Shown: positions 42,539-52,472 of the stretch, piece by piece | Layout of the letters: the number at the start of each line of letters is the position of its first letter | Position numbering within the stretch: position 1 is the first letter of the stretch | DNA from: Kordia jejudonensis | Lineage (GTDB): Bacteria > Bacteroidota > Bacteroidia > Flavobacteriales > Flavobacteriaceae | Assembly (NCBI RefSeq): GCF_001005315.1 | Contig: NZ_LBMG01000003.1 | Coordinates: 62,001 to 126,000, forward strand | Direction: 5' to 3' | Length of the DNA: 64,000 nucleotides | Notes under the pieces: model-generated | The model's input: only the letters and a program-made list of their open reading frames with translations | The model's database searches: none | Told to the model about the DNA's origin: nothing | Position numbers and translations under genes: made by a program

Positions 42539-42761
42539 CTGTTCATTTTTCAGTTCAAGGCGTTTAAAAATACTATTTTTTTTTGAAATGAAACGGTATG
42601 AGCTATTTCTGTTGGGCATAAAATCGTATCCATTCCTTTTTGACATTGTCATAGATTCTCTTACTTTTAACCCATAACTAAACTTTTACAGCAAAAATAA
42701 GTGTAGTTATTGTATACAGAGCAGGAATTCCTGTTACAGTTGTTTTAACGAACCATCAATA

Positions 42762-43502
42762 ATGACAATTTTAAAGAAAATAAAAAGCACACTTTCTAAA
42801 CTTAAAGTCAAAGAAATTCCAGAAGATATTTTTATTCTTAGACTTAAAAGTCTTGTCATTGGAGCAGACATGTTGCATAATGGCAATATATATCTTATGG
42901 ATTATGCGTTGAAAAATATGCCTGTTGACGGAGTTGTTATTGAAATTGGATCATACGGCGGTTTGTCTACAAATCTGATGCTGCATTTATTGAAGAAACA
43001 TCATCGTGTAGAAAAATTAATCAATTGTGATCCGTGGATTTATGAAGGAGCTTTTGATAGACACGGAGAGAAATCGAATAGCATTGACGGTCGTCATGAT
43101 ATATTACGAGAAGACTACAGTACATACATGAAAACTAATTTTATCAATAGTATTCAATTTCTACACAAAGACAATTTGCCACATTCTTTTCAATTAACGT
43201 CTGATGAATTCTTTAGTGAATATGACAAAAAAGTACAAGCAAAAGACATCTTCAATCAAGCGGTTCAACTAGGATCAGCGATATCATTTGCATATATTGA
43301 TGGCGATCATGCGTATGCATATGTAAAAAGAGATTTTGAAAATGTAGACAAACATTTGATGAATTCAGGTTTTATCCTATTTGATGATTCCATGGATGAT
43401 TCTCCGTTTGGCAGCACAACATTCATGAAAGAAATGAAAGCAAATAAAAACTATCAATTAGTAGCTAAAAACCCAAACTATCTCTTTCAAAAATTAGCTT
43501 AA
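42762..43502 (+). CDS. class I SAM-dependent methyltransferase
   Basis: A 246-aa protein with the SAM-binding loop VVIEIGSYGGLSTNLMLH (about residues 63-80). A conserved DPWIYEGAF follows, then YIDGDHAYAYVKRDF and ILFDDSMDDS. This layout is that of Methyltransf_24-type enzymes, which often act on sugars or secondary metabolites. The substrate is unknown. Its stop overlaps that of the convergent outer-membrane gene by 3 nt (TTAA), with no terminator in between. Confidence 0.82.
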   Translation: MTILKKIKSTLSKLKVKEIPEDIFILRLKSLVIGADMLHNGNIYLMDYALKNMPVDGVVIEIGSYGGLSTNLMLHLLKKHHRVEKLINCDPWIYEGAFDRHGEKSNSIDGRHDILREDYSTYMKTNFINSIQFLHKDNLPHSFQLTSDEFFSEYDKKVQAKDIFNQAVQLGSAISFAYIDGDHAYAYVKRDFENVDKHLMNSGFILFDDSMDDSPFGSTTFMKEMKANKNYQLVAKNPNYLFQKLA

Positions 43503-44326
43503 AACTTATGATACACACCAACAGTCAATGCGGCTTGTTTGGCAACATTATTTCCCGAAAATGCGCCTCCAAAAGTTAAAACACCACCAAATGATTTGTT
43601 GATTTCTCCAATAGCTTTCAATCCAAAAGCAGCATATTCTTGATTGTTTACATACAAAGCGGTTCCTAAGTTGCTTATTGGCAAATTAATATCGCCATCA
43701 TTAAACGAATTCACAATATCTAAAAAACCTACCAGCCAAATTTTGCTGTGAACCTTTGTTCCAACTTCGCCACCAAATTTGAAATTATTACTATAATTAT
43801 TGGTCGTTAAATCGATTCCTGTAAAGGCTTGCACATAAAAAGTATCAAAACTTCGTCCAATATTGATTGTTGGTGTAAAAGTCCATGCATCGCGTCCCGT
43901 TCGGATTCCAGAAGGACGATCAAACATTCCTGTATTGGCTTCTACTTGTAACTGTCCAGAAACAATCCATTTTTTCTTATAAAATTGATGTTTTACACCA
44001 AAACCAATATTTCCAAAAGATGAAATCGTCTCTTCACTTGTAAATGGATTTTGAGAAACAGCATCTCCAGTATTGATAAACTTCAAGGGCACATTTAGCA
44101 ACAACGTTGTCTTCGAAGTTAAACCATATTCGCCATAAAATTGCAAGGTATTATCGGTAATTTCACGATCGGTAGTATACTCAGGATCGCCAAAAACTTC
44201 ATCATAATTAGCAATTGTAGTAAACGAAAGTTGTGTGTAAAACTTCCCTTTTTCTTGTGTCCAAGGACTTTGTGCAAACAAAATTGCTGAACTCAAAAGT
44301 GCGATAATTGTATATAAATTTTTCAT
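43499..44326 (-). CDS. outer-membrane beta-barrel protein
   Basis: A 275-aa exported protein; the ATG at 44326 begins a signal peptide (MKNLYTIIALLSSAILFAQ), while the frame seven codons upstream adds nothing useful. Regular amphipathic strands (FYTQLSFTTIANYDEVFG, LQFYGEYGLTSKTTLLLNVPL, NIGFGVKHQFYKKKW, KAIGEINKSFGG) and a final aromatic strand (VGVYHKF) mark a barrel of about 12 strands. It resembles the transporter/MetA-like family, but substrate and role are unknown. Divergent from the DUF4175 gene. Confidence 0.7.
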   Translation of the reverse strand: MKNLYTIIALLSSAILFAQSPWTQEKGKFYTQLSFTTIANYDEVFGDPEYTTDREITDNTLQFYGEYGLTSKTTLLLNVPLKFINTGDAVSQNPFTSEETISSFGNIGFGVKHQFYKKKWIVSGQLQVEANTGMFDRPSGIRTGRDAWTFTPTINIGRSFDTFYVQAFTGIDLTTNNYSNNFKFGGEVGTKVHSKIWLVGFLDIVNSFNDGDINLPISNLGTALYVNNQEYAAFGLKAIGEINKSFGGVLTFGGAFSGNNVAKQAALTVGVYHKF

Positions 44327-44436
44327 AATTGGCTTGTTTATGAACACTTAGTAGGTTCTTTTCCATAAATCTTACAGAATGTTTAACAACTCCAATACAC
44401 TAATAATTGCGTAAATGTGTTATTTTTATCAGTTAT

Positions 44437-47400
44437 ATGATGAATGCATACGAGCAAATACAAAAGAAACTAGGGCAATTTGTAACCAAATACTATACAA
44501 ATGAGCTTATCAAAGGTGCGATTCTATTTTTTAGTATCGGACTCCTATATTTTATTATCACGCTATTAGTAGAACACTTTTTATGGTTAAACACTGGCGC
44601 ACGAACCGCTTTGTTCTGGATTTTTATCTTGGTCGAAGTAGCACTTTTTGCGAAATTTATTGTGTTTCCACTAACGAAACTCTTCAAACTGCAACAAGGA
44701 ATCAGTTTCAAAGAAGCGTCTAAAATCATCGGAAATCACTTTCCAGAAGTGAATGACAAATTGCTAAATGTATTGCAACTTTCAGAAACTTCTTCTGAAT
44801 CTGAATTGTTATTGGCGAGTATCGAACAAAAATCGAAGGAATTACAACCGATTCCGTTTCAAGTTGCCATCAATTTCAAAAAAAATCTCAAATACGCTAA
44901 ATATGCCATGCTACCATTAGCCATTGTAGTATTTGTGTGGATTTCAGGAAACAGCTCACTATTTAGTAGTAGTTACGAACGTGTTGTCAACTATCAAACA
45001 ACCTACGAACCGCCAGCGCCATTTCAATTTTTAGTCGTAAATGATTCGTTACAAGCCATTGAAAATCAATCCTATAAATTGCAAGTGCAAACCTTAGGAG
45101 ATGTCATTCCTGAAGAAGTTCAAATTCAATTAGGAGACGAAACCTATTTCTTGCAAAATAAAGGCGTAGGAAACTATGAATATACATTTTCGCAACCAAA
45201 AGTAGCAACAACGTTTACCTTAACGGCGAATGAAGTGACATCAAAACCATACACATTAAATGTCGTGAAAGTTCCGTCGTTGGTGAATTTCCAAATGGTG
45301 TTGGATTATCCAGCGTACACCAAACGGAAAGATGAGGTTTTAAAAAGTACAGGAAATGCTACCATTCCTGAAGGCACAAAAATTACATGGGAAGCCAAAG
45401 CAAAACAAACGAATCAATTAGAGTTAATTGCTAGCGATAGTACATACGTTTTTAAACAAGAAGCAAACGAATTCAAGTTAGAACGTAGAATCTATCAAAA
45501 ACTTGATTATCAAATAAGTACTAGTAATGATGAACTCAAAAACTATGAAAATTTAGGTTTTAATATTAGTGTTATTAAGGACGAATATCCAAAGATGGAT
45601 TTGCAGTCAAAACGCGATTCGGTTGATCAACGTACGATGTATTTCTTAGGACAAGTTTCCGATGATTATGGTTTGAAACGTTTGCAATTAGTCTACTATC
45701 CAACAGAAAATCCTGAAACGAAAACCAGAGAAAATATCGCGATTTCAACATCAAACATTGATCAATTTCAATATACATTTCCTGGCAACTTACAATTGAC
45801 AAAAGGTGTCAACTATGAATTCTACTTTGAACTAACGGATAATGACGGCATTCGTGGTGGAAAGAAAGTAAAAAGTGAAGTGTTCAACTTTCGTAAATTG
45901 ACGGATACCGAACTCGAAACGGAACAATTAGAACAACAACAAGAAACGATTCAAGACTTAGACAAATCGTTAGAAAAATTGCAAAAGCAACAAGAAGAAC
46001 TCAAAAAGATTTCCAAAACACAAAAGGAAAAAAGTGAGCTGAATTTTAACGATCAGAAAAAACTAAAAAACTTTTTAGAACGTCAAGAACGAAATGATCA
46101 ATTAATGGAAAAATTCTCCAAACAATTGGAAAAGAATTTAGAAGAATTTCAGCCAGAAGATACCAAAGATGACGAAGACAAAGAGTTGTTAAAAGAAAGA
46201 CTAGAACGGCAACAAAAAGAATTAGAAAAAAACGAAAAGTTGATGGAAGAGCTGAAAAAGCTTGCTGAAAAAATCAACGAAGAAGAATTGCAAGAAAAAC
46301 TAGAAGAACTCGGAAAGAAGCAACAAAACAGTAAAAAAAATCTGCAACAAATTCTAGAACTAACAAAGCGTTTTTATGTAACTAAAAAGGCAGAAAAAAT
46401 TCAACGTGAACTTGCCGAACTTGCCAAAGAACAAGAAGAACTCTCCAAAAAAGATGGAAAAGAAAACACGTCCGAAAAGCAAGAAGAACTAAATCAAAAG
46501 TTCAAAGACTTGCAAAAGGAAATGGACGATTTGGACAAAGAAAACAGCGAATTAAAAAAACCGTTGGATTTAGAACGTGAAAAAAATGAAGAAGAAGACA
46601 TCAAGCAAGAACAACAAGATGCCGCAGACGATTTAGAAAATAGCGAGCAATCGCCAAGCGAACAACAACAGCAACAGCAGCAACAAAGTGCGAAGCAAAA
46701 GCAGAAAAAAGCAGCGCAGAAAATGCAACGTATGAGCAAAGCGATGCAATCTTCCATGCAAATGAGCGGACAAGAAAGCATAAAAGAAGATGCTGAAATG
46801 TTGCGTCAAATACTAGACAATCTGGTAATTTTCTCTTTCGAGGAAGAAACATTAATGAAAGGTTTTGAAGAAATTGACAATACAAATGCGAGTTACGCGT
46901 CTAAGCTAAAACGACAGAACGAACTGCGTAAAATGTTTGAACATGTTGACGATAGTTTATTCGCTTTATCATTACGCCAGCCAAAAATTTCGGAACGCAT
47001 CAATACAGAAATCACAGACATCTATTTCAACATTGACAAATCGTTAGAATTACTTGCGGAGAATAATGTGTACAGAGGTGTTTCGGCGCAGCAATATGCA
47101 CTTACGGCGACAAATACATTGGCAGATTTCCTAAGTGGTGTTTTGGACAACATGAATCAAAGTATGGGACAAGGTCAAGGACAAGGTTCATCAGGTGTTG
47201 GACAAAGTGGACAAAATCAAGGTCAAGGAAAAGGATTTCAATTGCCCGATTTGATACAATCGCAAGAAGATCTCAACAAGCAAATGCAACAAGGCATGAA
47301 GCAGGAAGGACAAGGTAAAGATGGTAAAGACGGCGAAAAAGGCGGCAAAGAAGAAGGGAAAAAAGGCAAAGGCGGCAAAGAAGGAAAGCAAGGAGAAAAC

Positions 47401-47862
47401 GGCCAGCAAGGTGGCGGATCGGGTAGTGGAGACGAAAACGAATCGGGAAAATTATACGATATATTCAAACAACAACAACAATTGCGTCAACAATTTGAAC
47501 AGCAATTAAAAGATAAATATGGAGAGAAAATAAAAGATTCACAATCGCTTGAATTATTACGTCAAATGGAAGAGGTCGAAACCGAATTATTAGAACGAGG
47601 TTTCAATGACGAAACGATGAAAAAGATGATTGAACTCAAATATCAACTCCAAAAACTAGACAAAGCTGCCTTTGAGCAAAAGCAAGAAAGTAGACGAGAA
47701 GCAAGTACAAATCGCAAAGATTTCACCAACACTACAAATGAAAAAATGCCTGATGTGCGACAGTATTTCAATCAAATTGAGATATTAAACAGACAAGTAT
47801 TACCTTTGCGCAATAATTACAAAAAGAAAGTACAGGAGTATTTCAAAAACAAAGATGATTAG
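44437..47862 (+). CDS. DUF4175 family protein
   Basis: A 1141-aa membrane protein, starting at the ATG pair 44437/44440 rather than the upstream ATG. Two N-terminal transmembrane helices (about 20-75) and a third near 160 precede a beta-rich periplasmic domain (about 190-480). A very long charged coiled coil (about 490-760, rich in E, K, Q) follows. Near the C-terminus is a Gln/Gly/Lys-rich low-complexity segment (about 905-995). DUF4175 proteins are conserved in Bacteroidota without a known biochemical role. The stop overlaps ybeY by 8 nt, suggesting cotranscription with ybeY and mnmG. Confidence 0.88.
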   Translation: MMNAYEQIQKKLGQFVTKYYTNELIKGAILFFSIGLLYFIITLLVEHFLWLNTGARTALFWIFILVEVALFAKFIVFPLTKLFKLQQGISFKEASKIIGNHFPEVNDKLLNVLQLSETSSESELLLASIEQKSKELQPIPFQVAINFKKNLKYAKYAMLPLAIVVFVWISGNSSLFSSSYERVVNYQTTYEPPAPFQFLVVNDSLQAIENQSYKLQVQTLGDVIPEEVQIQLGDETYFLQNKGVGNYEYTFSQPKVATTFTLTANEVTSKPYTLNVVKVPSLVNFQMVLDYPAYTKRKDEVLKSTGNATIPEGTKITWEAKAKQTNQLELIASDSTYVFKQEANEFKLERRIYQKLDYQISTSNDELKNYENLGFNISVIKDEYPKMDLQSKRDSVDQRTMYFLGQVSDDYGLKRLQLVYYPTENPETKTRENIAISTSNIDQFQYTFPGNLQLTKGVNYEFYFELTDNDGIRGGKKVKSEVFNFRKLTDTELETEQLEQQQETIQDLDKSLEKLQKQQEELKKISKTQKEKSELNFNDQKKLKNFLERQERNDQLMEKFSKQLEKNLEEFQPEDTKDDEDKELLKERLERQQKELEKNEKLMEELKKLAEKINEEELQEKLEELGKKQQNSKKNLQQILELTKRFYVTKKAEKIQRELAELAKEQEELSKKDGKENTSEKQEELNQKFKDLQKEMDDLDKENSELKKPLDLEREKNEEEDIKQEQQDAADDLENSEQSPSEQQQQQQQQSAKQKQKKAAQKMQRMSKAMQSSMQMSGQESIKEDAEMLRQILDNLVIFSFEEETLMKGFEEIDNTNASYASKLKRQNELRKMFEHVDDSLFALSLRQPKISERINTEITDIYFNIDKSLELLAENNVYRGVSAQQYALTATNTLADFLSGVLDNMNQSMGQGQGQGSSGVGQSGQNQGQGKGFQLPDLIQSQEDLNKQMQQGMKQEGQGKDGKDGEKGGKEEGKKGKGGKEGKQGENGQQGGGSGSGDENESGKLYDIFKQQQQLRQQFEQQLKDKYGEKIKDSQSLELLRQMEEVETELLERGFNDETMKKMIELKYQLQKLDKAAFEQKQESRREASTNRKDFTNTTNEKMPDVRQYFNQIEILNRQVLPLRNNYKKKVQEYFKNKDD

Positions 47863-48277
47863 TTTTCATTACGAAACCCAATTTGAACTTCCAAATGAAG
47901 CGCAAATTGAACACTGGATTAGCCAAGTTATTGACTCGGAAGATAAACGCGAAGGAGACATCAATTATATATTTTGTGATGATGCATATTTGCACAAACT
48001 CAATGTAGAATTCCTCAATCACGATACGTTAACGGACATTATTAGTTTTGATAATTCAGTAGGAAATGAACTACATGGAGATATATTTATTTCTGTTGAA
48101 CGCGTCACAGATAATGCAACCGATTTCAAGGTTTCCTTTGAAGAAGAATTGCGAAGAGTGATGGTTCATGGTGTATTGCACTACTGTGGATATAAAGACA
48201 AAACAGAAGCAGATCAAGATGTAATGACGTTAAAGGAAAACGAAAAACTAAAAATGTTCCACGTGGAACAATCTTGA
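47855..48277 (+). CDS. ybeY: endoribonuclease YbeY
   Basis: A 140-aa metal-dependent RNase needed for 16S rRNA 3'-end maturation and ribosome quality control. The zinc site is in VMVHGVLHYCGYKD, which keeps the HGxLHxxGY core; the third position, usually His, is D/K here. NVEFLNHDTLTDIISFD also matches. It overlaps the DUF4175 gene by 8 nt. The 16-bp parS-like palindrome is embedded in its last codons (FHVEQ). Confidence 0.92.
   Translation: MISFHYETQFELPNEAQIEHWISQVIDSEDKREGDINYIFCDDAYLHKLNVEFLNHDTLTDIISFDNSVGNELHGDIFISVERVTDNATDFKVSFEEELRRVMVHGVLHYCGYKDKTEADQDVMTLKENEKLKMFHVEQS
48255..48270. other. parS-like site 1
   Basis: TGTTCCACGTGGAACA is a perfect 16-bp palindrome of the ParB-binding parS type, located inside the ybeY 3' end. 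Two identical copies follow at 50219 and 51279. Confidence 0.85.
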
Positions 48278-48337
48278 AGAATTACCTCAAACTTTCTACA
48301 AATTAGTTACGAAAAAAGAAATTCAATCGTGTAGATT

Positions 48338-50209
48338 ATGTTTAATACGGAATATGATGTAATAGTAGTTGGTGCAGGTCACGCAGGTTCAGAAGCCGCA
48401 GCCGCAGCCGCCAATATGGGAAGCAAAACATTGCTCGTTACGATGAACCTTCAAAACATTGCACAAATGTCTTGCAATCCTGCTATGGGCGGAATTGCGA
48501 AAGGGCAAATTGTGCGTGAAATTGATGCACTTGGTGGTTACAGTGGAATCGTTACTGACAAATCGGCGATCCAATTCAAGATGCTAAACAAGTCAAAAGG
48601 TCCTGCAATGTGGTCGCCAAGAGCACAAAGTGATCGCATGCGTTTTGCAGAAGAATGGCGCCTAATGTTAGAGCAAACCGATAACTTAGATTTCTACCAA
48701 GAAATGGTTCGCGGATTGATCATTGAAGGAGGAAAAATAAAAGGTGTTAAAACATCTTTAGGATTAGAAATACGATCAAAAACAGTGGTCTTAACCAATG
48801 GAACGTTTCTAAACGGATTGATTCATATTGGAGATAAAAACTTTGGAGGCGGAAGAGCAGGAGAAAGAGCTGCAACTGGAATTACAGAAGAACTTGTGGC
48901 ACTTGGTTTTGAATCAGGACGAATGAAAACAGGAACGCCACCACGAGTTGATGGACGTTCGTTAGATTATTCTAAAATGATCATTCAACCTGGAGATGAA
49001 CAACCTGATAAATTCTCTTATTTAAAATCAACTAACCCGTTAGAAAATCAACGTGCTTGTCACATGACGTACACGTCTCCATTGGTACATGATTTATTGA
49101 AAGAAGGTTTTGATCGTTCGCCAATGTTCAACGGAAGAATTCAATCCATTGGTCCGAGATATTGTCCGTCGATTGAAGATAAAATCAATCGTTTTGCAGA
49201 CAAAGATCGTCATCAATTATTTGTTGAACCTGAAGGCTGGAATACAGTTGAGGTATATGTAAATGGTTTTTCAACTTCCTTGCCAGAAGATGTTCAATTT
49301 AAAGCATTACGTTCTGTTGCTGGATTTGAAAATGTAAAGTTCTTTAGACCTGGTTACGCCATTGAATACGATTATTTTCCACCAACACAATTAAAACATA
49401 CACTAGAAACAAAATTAGTAGATGGATTATTTTTTGCTGGACAAATTAATGGGACAACAGGTTATGAAGAAGCCGCTTCGCAAGGATTGATGGCAGGAAT
49501 AAATGCAGCATTACAAGTTCAAGAAAAAGACGAATTCATCTTAAAAAGAAACGAAGCATACATTGGTGTTTTGGTAGATGATTTGATCACAAAAGGAACA
49601 GAAGAACCATACAGAATGTTTACCTCACGCGCGGAATACAGAACATTGTTGCGTCAAGATAATGCAGATTTCAGGTTAACGCCTGTTGGTCACAAACTCG
49701 GTTTGGCAAGTGAAGAACGTCTGCGTGCGATGGAAAAAAAGAAAACCAATTCGGATGCGTTCATTCAATTTTTTAAAGATACCAGTGTAAAACCAGATGA
49801 AATAAATCCTGTATTGGAAGCTAAAAATTCATCAAAAGTGAAACAACAAGATAAGATGTTCAAAATCTTTGCGCGTCCAAATATTAGCATGGATGATATG
49901 AAACAAGTTGCTTCGGTTTCTCAATTTATAGAAAACAACAATTTGGATAAAGATGTGTTAGAACAGACAGAAGTTCAAATAAAATATGCGGGTTATATCA
50001 ACAAAGAAAAAAGCAATGCAGACAAATTGAACAACTTGGAACGCGTTAAAATTCCAGCTGATTTTGTGTATGATGGATTGACAAATCTATCCATGGAAGC
50101 ACGTCAAAAGTTGTCTAAAATTCGTCCTGTAAACTTATCACAAGCATCACGAATCAGCGGAGTTTCTCCAAGTGATATAAGTGTGATGTTAGTCTATCTG
50201 AATAGATAA
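48338..50209 (+). CDS. mnmG: tRNA uridine-5-carboxymethylaminomethyl modification enzyme MnmG
   Basis: A 623-aa FAD-dependent enzyme that, with MnmE, adds the carboxymethylaminomethyl group at wobble U34 of several tRNAs. The FAD-binding N-terminus (VIVVGAGHAGSEAA), the CNPAMGGIAKG block, GTPPRVDGRSLD and the later AGQINGTTGYEEAASQG are all present, as is the C-terminal helical domain. Length is normal. It lies 60 bp after ybeY and is flanked by parS-like sites, a position close to the origin in many bacteria. Confidence 0.97.
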   Translation: MFNTEYDVIVVGAGHAGSEAAAAAANMGSKTLLVTMNLQNIAQMSCNPAMGGIAKGQIVREIDALGGYSGIVTDKSAIQFKMLNKSKGPAMWSPRAQSDRMRFAEEWRLMLEQTDNLDFYQEMVRGLIIEGGKIKGVKTSLGLEIRSKTVVLTNGTFLNGLIHIGDKNFGGGRAGERAATGITEELVALGFESGRMKTGTPPRVDGRSLDYSKMIIQPGDEQPDKFSYLKSTNPLENQRACHMTYTSPLVHDLLKEGFDRSPMFNGRIQSIGPRYCPSIEDKINRFADKDRHQLFVEPEGWNTVEVYVNGFSTSLPEDVQFKALRSVAGFENVKFFRPGYAIEYDYFPPTQLKHTLETKLVDGLFFAGQINGTTGYEEAASQGLMAGINAALQVQEKDEFILKRNEAYIGVLVDDLITKGTEEPYRMFTSRAEYRTLLRQDNADFRLTPVGHKLGLASEERLRAMEKKKTNSDAFIQFFKDTSVKPDEINPVLEAKNSSKVKQQDKMFKIFARPNISMDDMKQVASVSQFIENNNLDKDVLEQTEVQIKYAGYINKEKSNADKLNNLERVKIPADFVYDGLTNLSMEARQKLSKIRPVNLSQASRISGVSPSDISVMLVYLNR

Positions 50210-50218
50210 ATATTTTAG

Positions 50219-50234
50219 TGTTCCACGTGGAACA
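50219..50234. other. parS-like site 2
   Basis: The second exact TGTTCCACGTGGAACA palindrome, in the 34-bp gap between mnmG and the acetyltransferase gene. Confidence 0.85.
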
Positions 50235-50243
50235 TTTTATCTT

Positions 50244-51077
50244 ATGGAAATAAAATCATTACAACAAACGCCAATTCAAGAGATCATTTCGACCTTGAAC
50301 TTGGCGTTTTCTGATTACTTTGTTCCGATCAATTTTACCACGGCATATGTCAACGAACGCTGGACAGCTTCAGGTGTAGATTACAGTTTATCCTTTGGTA
50401 TTTTTGACAATAATAAACTTGTCGGATTTATCATTCATGCAATCAATATGTATGGAGAAACGAAAGTAGCGTATAATGCTTCTACTGGAATAATTCCAAC
50501 ACACAGAAGAAAAGGATTGCTGACAAAATTGTATGAGAAAGCGATTGTAACACTAAAAGAAAACGGAATTGATAAAAGCACGTTGGAATGTATCACAAAA
50601 AATGAACGCGCCATTTTAGCGTATCAAAAAGTAGGTTTTACAATTGATCGTCAATATCATTTATACAAGTTTGATTGGGAACAGGACAACGTTGAATTTG
50701 AAACTGAATTTAAAACGATGCTTACCGATGATTTTTCTTTTGACGTTTTTCAGCAGTTACAAAACTATATTCCATCGATAGAAAATCAAGATCATTGTTT
50801 GGAAAAGTATAAACAAAGTTTGCAAGCAATTTCAGTTTTTGATCAAAATGAAGCAGTTGCATATTTACTTTTTCATAAAGTTTCAAAAAGAATTCATAGG
50901 TTAGGAGTGAAGCAAAATAATTGGAATCGATTTGGGGAAATTTTATTCTCAGCTTTACCAAACGGAAGTTATAATATCATTAATATTGATGCTTCAAATA
51001 AAAACATGCACGCGTTTTTTACAAAAATGAATTTTGACAATTATATAGATCAATACGATATGAGTTTTGTTTTTTAA
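50244..51077 (+). CDS. GNAT family N-acetyltransferase
   Basis: A 277-aa protein. Residues about 1-145 form a GNAT domain, with the acetyl-CoA loop GIIPTHRRKGLLTKLYEKA (Q/R-x-x-G-x-G/A type) and the following LECITKNERAILAYQKVGF. The C-terminal half resembles a second, weaker GNAT-like fold lacking the loop. It would acetylate an unidentified amine substrate. It begins 9 bp after the second parS-like site, so its promoter must overlap that site or be read through from mnmG. Confidence 0.82.
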   Translation: MEIKSLQQTPIQEIISTLNLAFSDYFVPINFTTAYVNERWTASGVDYSLSFGIFDNNKLVGFIIHAINMYGETKVAYNASTGIIPTHRRKGLLTKLYEKAIVTLKENGIDKSTLECITKNERAILAYQKVGFTIDRQYHLYKFDWEQDNVEFETEFKTMLTDDFSFDVFQQLQNYIPSIENQDHCLEKYKQSLQAISVFDQNEAVAYLLFHKVSKRIHRLGVKQNNWNRFGEILFSALPNGSYNIINIDASNKNMHAFFTKMNFDNYIDQYDMSFVF

Positions 51078-51323
51078 AATGAATCGTTTATTTAATGATT
51101 TACACATAAACTAAAGAAGCGGAATAGTACTAATAGAAGATACAATAGAAATTGATTAGAATTAAATATTGTAAAAGAAGAATCAATTTATAGCACTATT
51201 GTAGAAAATTATTTAATTCGTATAATGAACGAATAGATTTATCGCAAGAATTGGATTTTATCATTAGAAACAACTAATTGTTCCACGTGGAACAATCGAA
51301 AGTAAATTAGAAGTAGATACAAA
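51078..51323. other. spacer with third parS-like site
   Basis: 246 bp. Short frames such as one encoding DLSQELDFIIRNN (ending near 51277) hint at a decayed gene, but with an in-frame stop upstream and no start. The parS-like site at 51279-51294 is the only solid signal. Confidence 0.5.
51279..51294. other. parS-like site 3
   Basis: The third exact TGTTCCACGTGGAACA palindrome, 30 bp before the methyltransferase gene. Confidence 0.85.
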
Positions 51324-52166
51324 ATGAACAACCTAACAGTAAAAGATTATTCAGTTTCTGGAGAAGAATTTCAGCTCGTTTTTGATGAAGCTTTGGAAAT
51401 GTACAAAACCGAACCACAACCGAGTTTGGACAAATTACCTTCGTACTATCAAAGTGAAGATTACATTTCGCATACCGACTCCAAAAGAAACCTCTTTGAA
51501 AAAATGTACCATTGGGTGCGTTCATATATGTTGTCTAAAAAAATGGCGATTGTAAGTCAGTACACAAAAACCGAAACCAAACAGATTTTGGATATTGGTT
51601 GCGGAACAGGCGATTTTTTAAAAATGGCTCAGGCATACAAATGGAATGTTGCCGGCATAGAACCTGACGAGCAGGCACGAAAAATTGCGAGTGAAAAAAC
51701 AGGAATCGAAATTCAACATAACGATTGGTTGACTGAAATTGAAGATCAAAGTTTTGATGCCGTAACCATGTGGCACGTTTTAGAACATGTTCCGAATTTG
51801 GAGGAATACATTGCTAGCTTACAAAGAATCGTGAAACCAAACGGAACTATTTTCATTGCCGTTCCAAATTTTAAAAGTCATGATGCAAATCACTATAAAG
51901 AAAGTTGGGCAGCGTTTGATGTGCCGAGACATCTTTGGCATTTCTCTCAAAAATCAATAAAAGTACTTTTTGAAAAGAAACAAATGAAAGTAGTAAAAAT
52001 CTTACCAATGAAATTTGATGCGTATTATGTAAGTTTACTTTCCGAAAAACACAAAACAGGGAAAATGAATCTGATAAAAGGTTTTTACAGAGGATTTGTG
52101 TCAAACTTTAAAGCGATCAACAGTTCTGAGTATTCTTCACTCATTTACATCATTAAAAACAACTAA
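51324..52166 (+). CDS. class I SAM-dependent methyltransferase
   Basis: A 280-aa protein with motif I ILDIGCGTGDFLKMA (about residues 88-102), motif II ending VAGIEPDEQA, and the VTMWHVLEHVPNLEEYI block of the UbiE/Methyltransf_11-23 type. It would transfer a methyl group from SAM to an unidentified acceptor. The N-terminal 80 residues precede the SAM domain and include a conserved-looking LPSYYQSEDYISHTDSK segment seen in sugar- or lipid-modifying methyltransferases. Single gene. Confidence 0.87.
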   Translation: MNNLTVKDYSVSGEEFQLVFDEALEMYKTEPQPSLDKLPSYYQSEDYISHTDSKRNLFEKMYHWVRSYMLSKKMAIVSQYTKTETKQILDIGCGTGDFLKMAQAYKWNVAGIEPDEQARKIASEKTGIEIQHNDWLTEIEDQSFDAVTMWHVLEHVPNLEEYIASLQRIVKPNGTIFIAVPNFKSHDANHYKESWAAFDVPRHLWHFSQKSIKVLFEKKQMKVVKILPMKFDAYYVSLLSEKHKTGKMNLIKGFYRGFVSNFKAINSSEYSSLIYIIKNN

Positions 52167-52472
52167 AAGGGCATTTTTAAGCGTTTTAAGCTCACTTTAC
52201 GCTTCACAAAGTAAATTGTATTAGTCTTTCTGAGAAATCAATTAAAAACTAAGCATACTGAAGTCACTTTCTATTGATTTTACTTATCATGTAAAATTTT
52301 GCATAAATTATTCTTATTCTTTTAATTTTCTTGAAAAATCATACAAGCTTCACAATTTGTTATGTAAACTTTATTTCTATTTTTGCGCCAACGAAAATTG
52401 AAAAAAAGCAGAACGATGTAGATTTATCAATTTTCAAAAAATAAACTTAGAAAACAACTTAAATTCATACAC
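52167..52472. other. spacer with promoter for the OmpH-like gene
   Basis: 306 bp of AT-rich DNA without a coding frame. It contains the well-formed promoter at 52356-52385 and a leader of roughly 80 nt before the OmpH-like gene; nothing else is evident. Confidence 0.6.
52356..52385 (+). promoter_or_regulatory. Bacteroidota-type promoter
   Basis: TTTG (52356-52359), an 18-nt spacer and TATTTTTG (52378-52385) form a textbook -33/-7 pair (TTTG ... TAnnTTTG). The start of the OmpH-like gene is 88 bp downstream. Confidence 0.7.

Noticed and set aside
47191-47509. several ORFs opposite and within the Q/G/K-rich part of the DUF4175 gene
   Set aside because: They arise from low-complexity codons in other frames.
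51180-51278. decayed gene ending DLSQELDFIIRNN
   Set aside because: There are in-frame stops and no start codon; evidence too weak to call a pseudogene.
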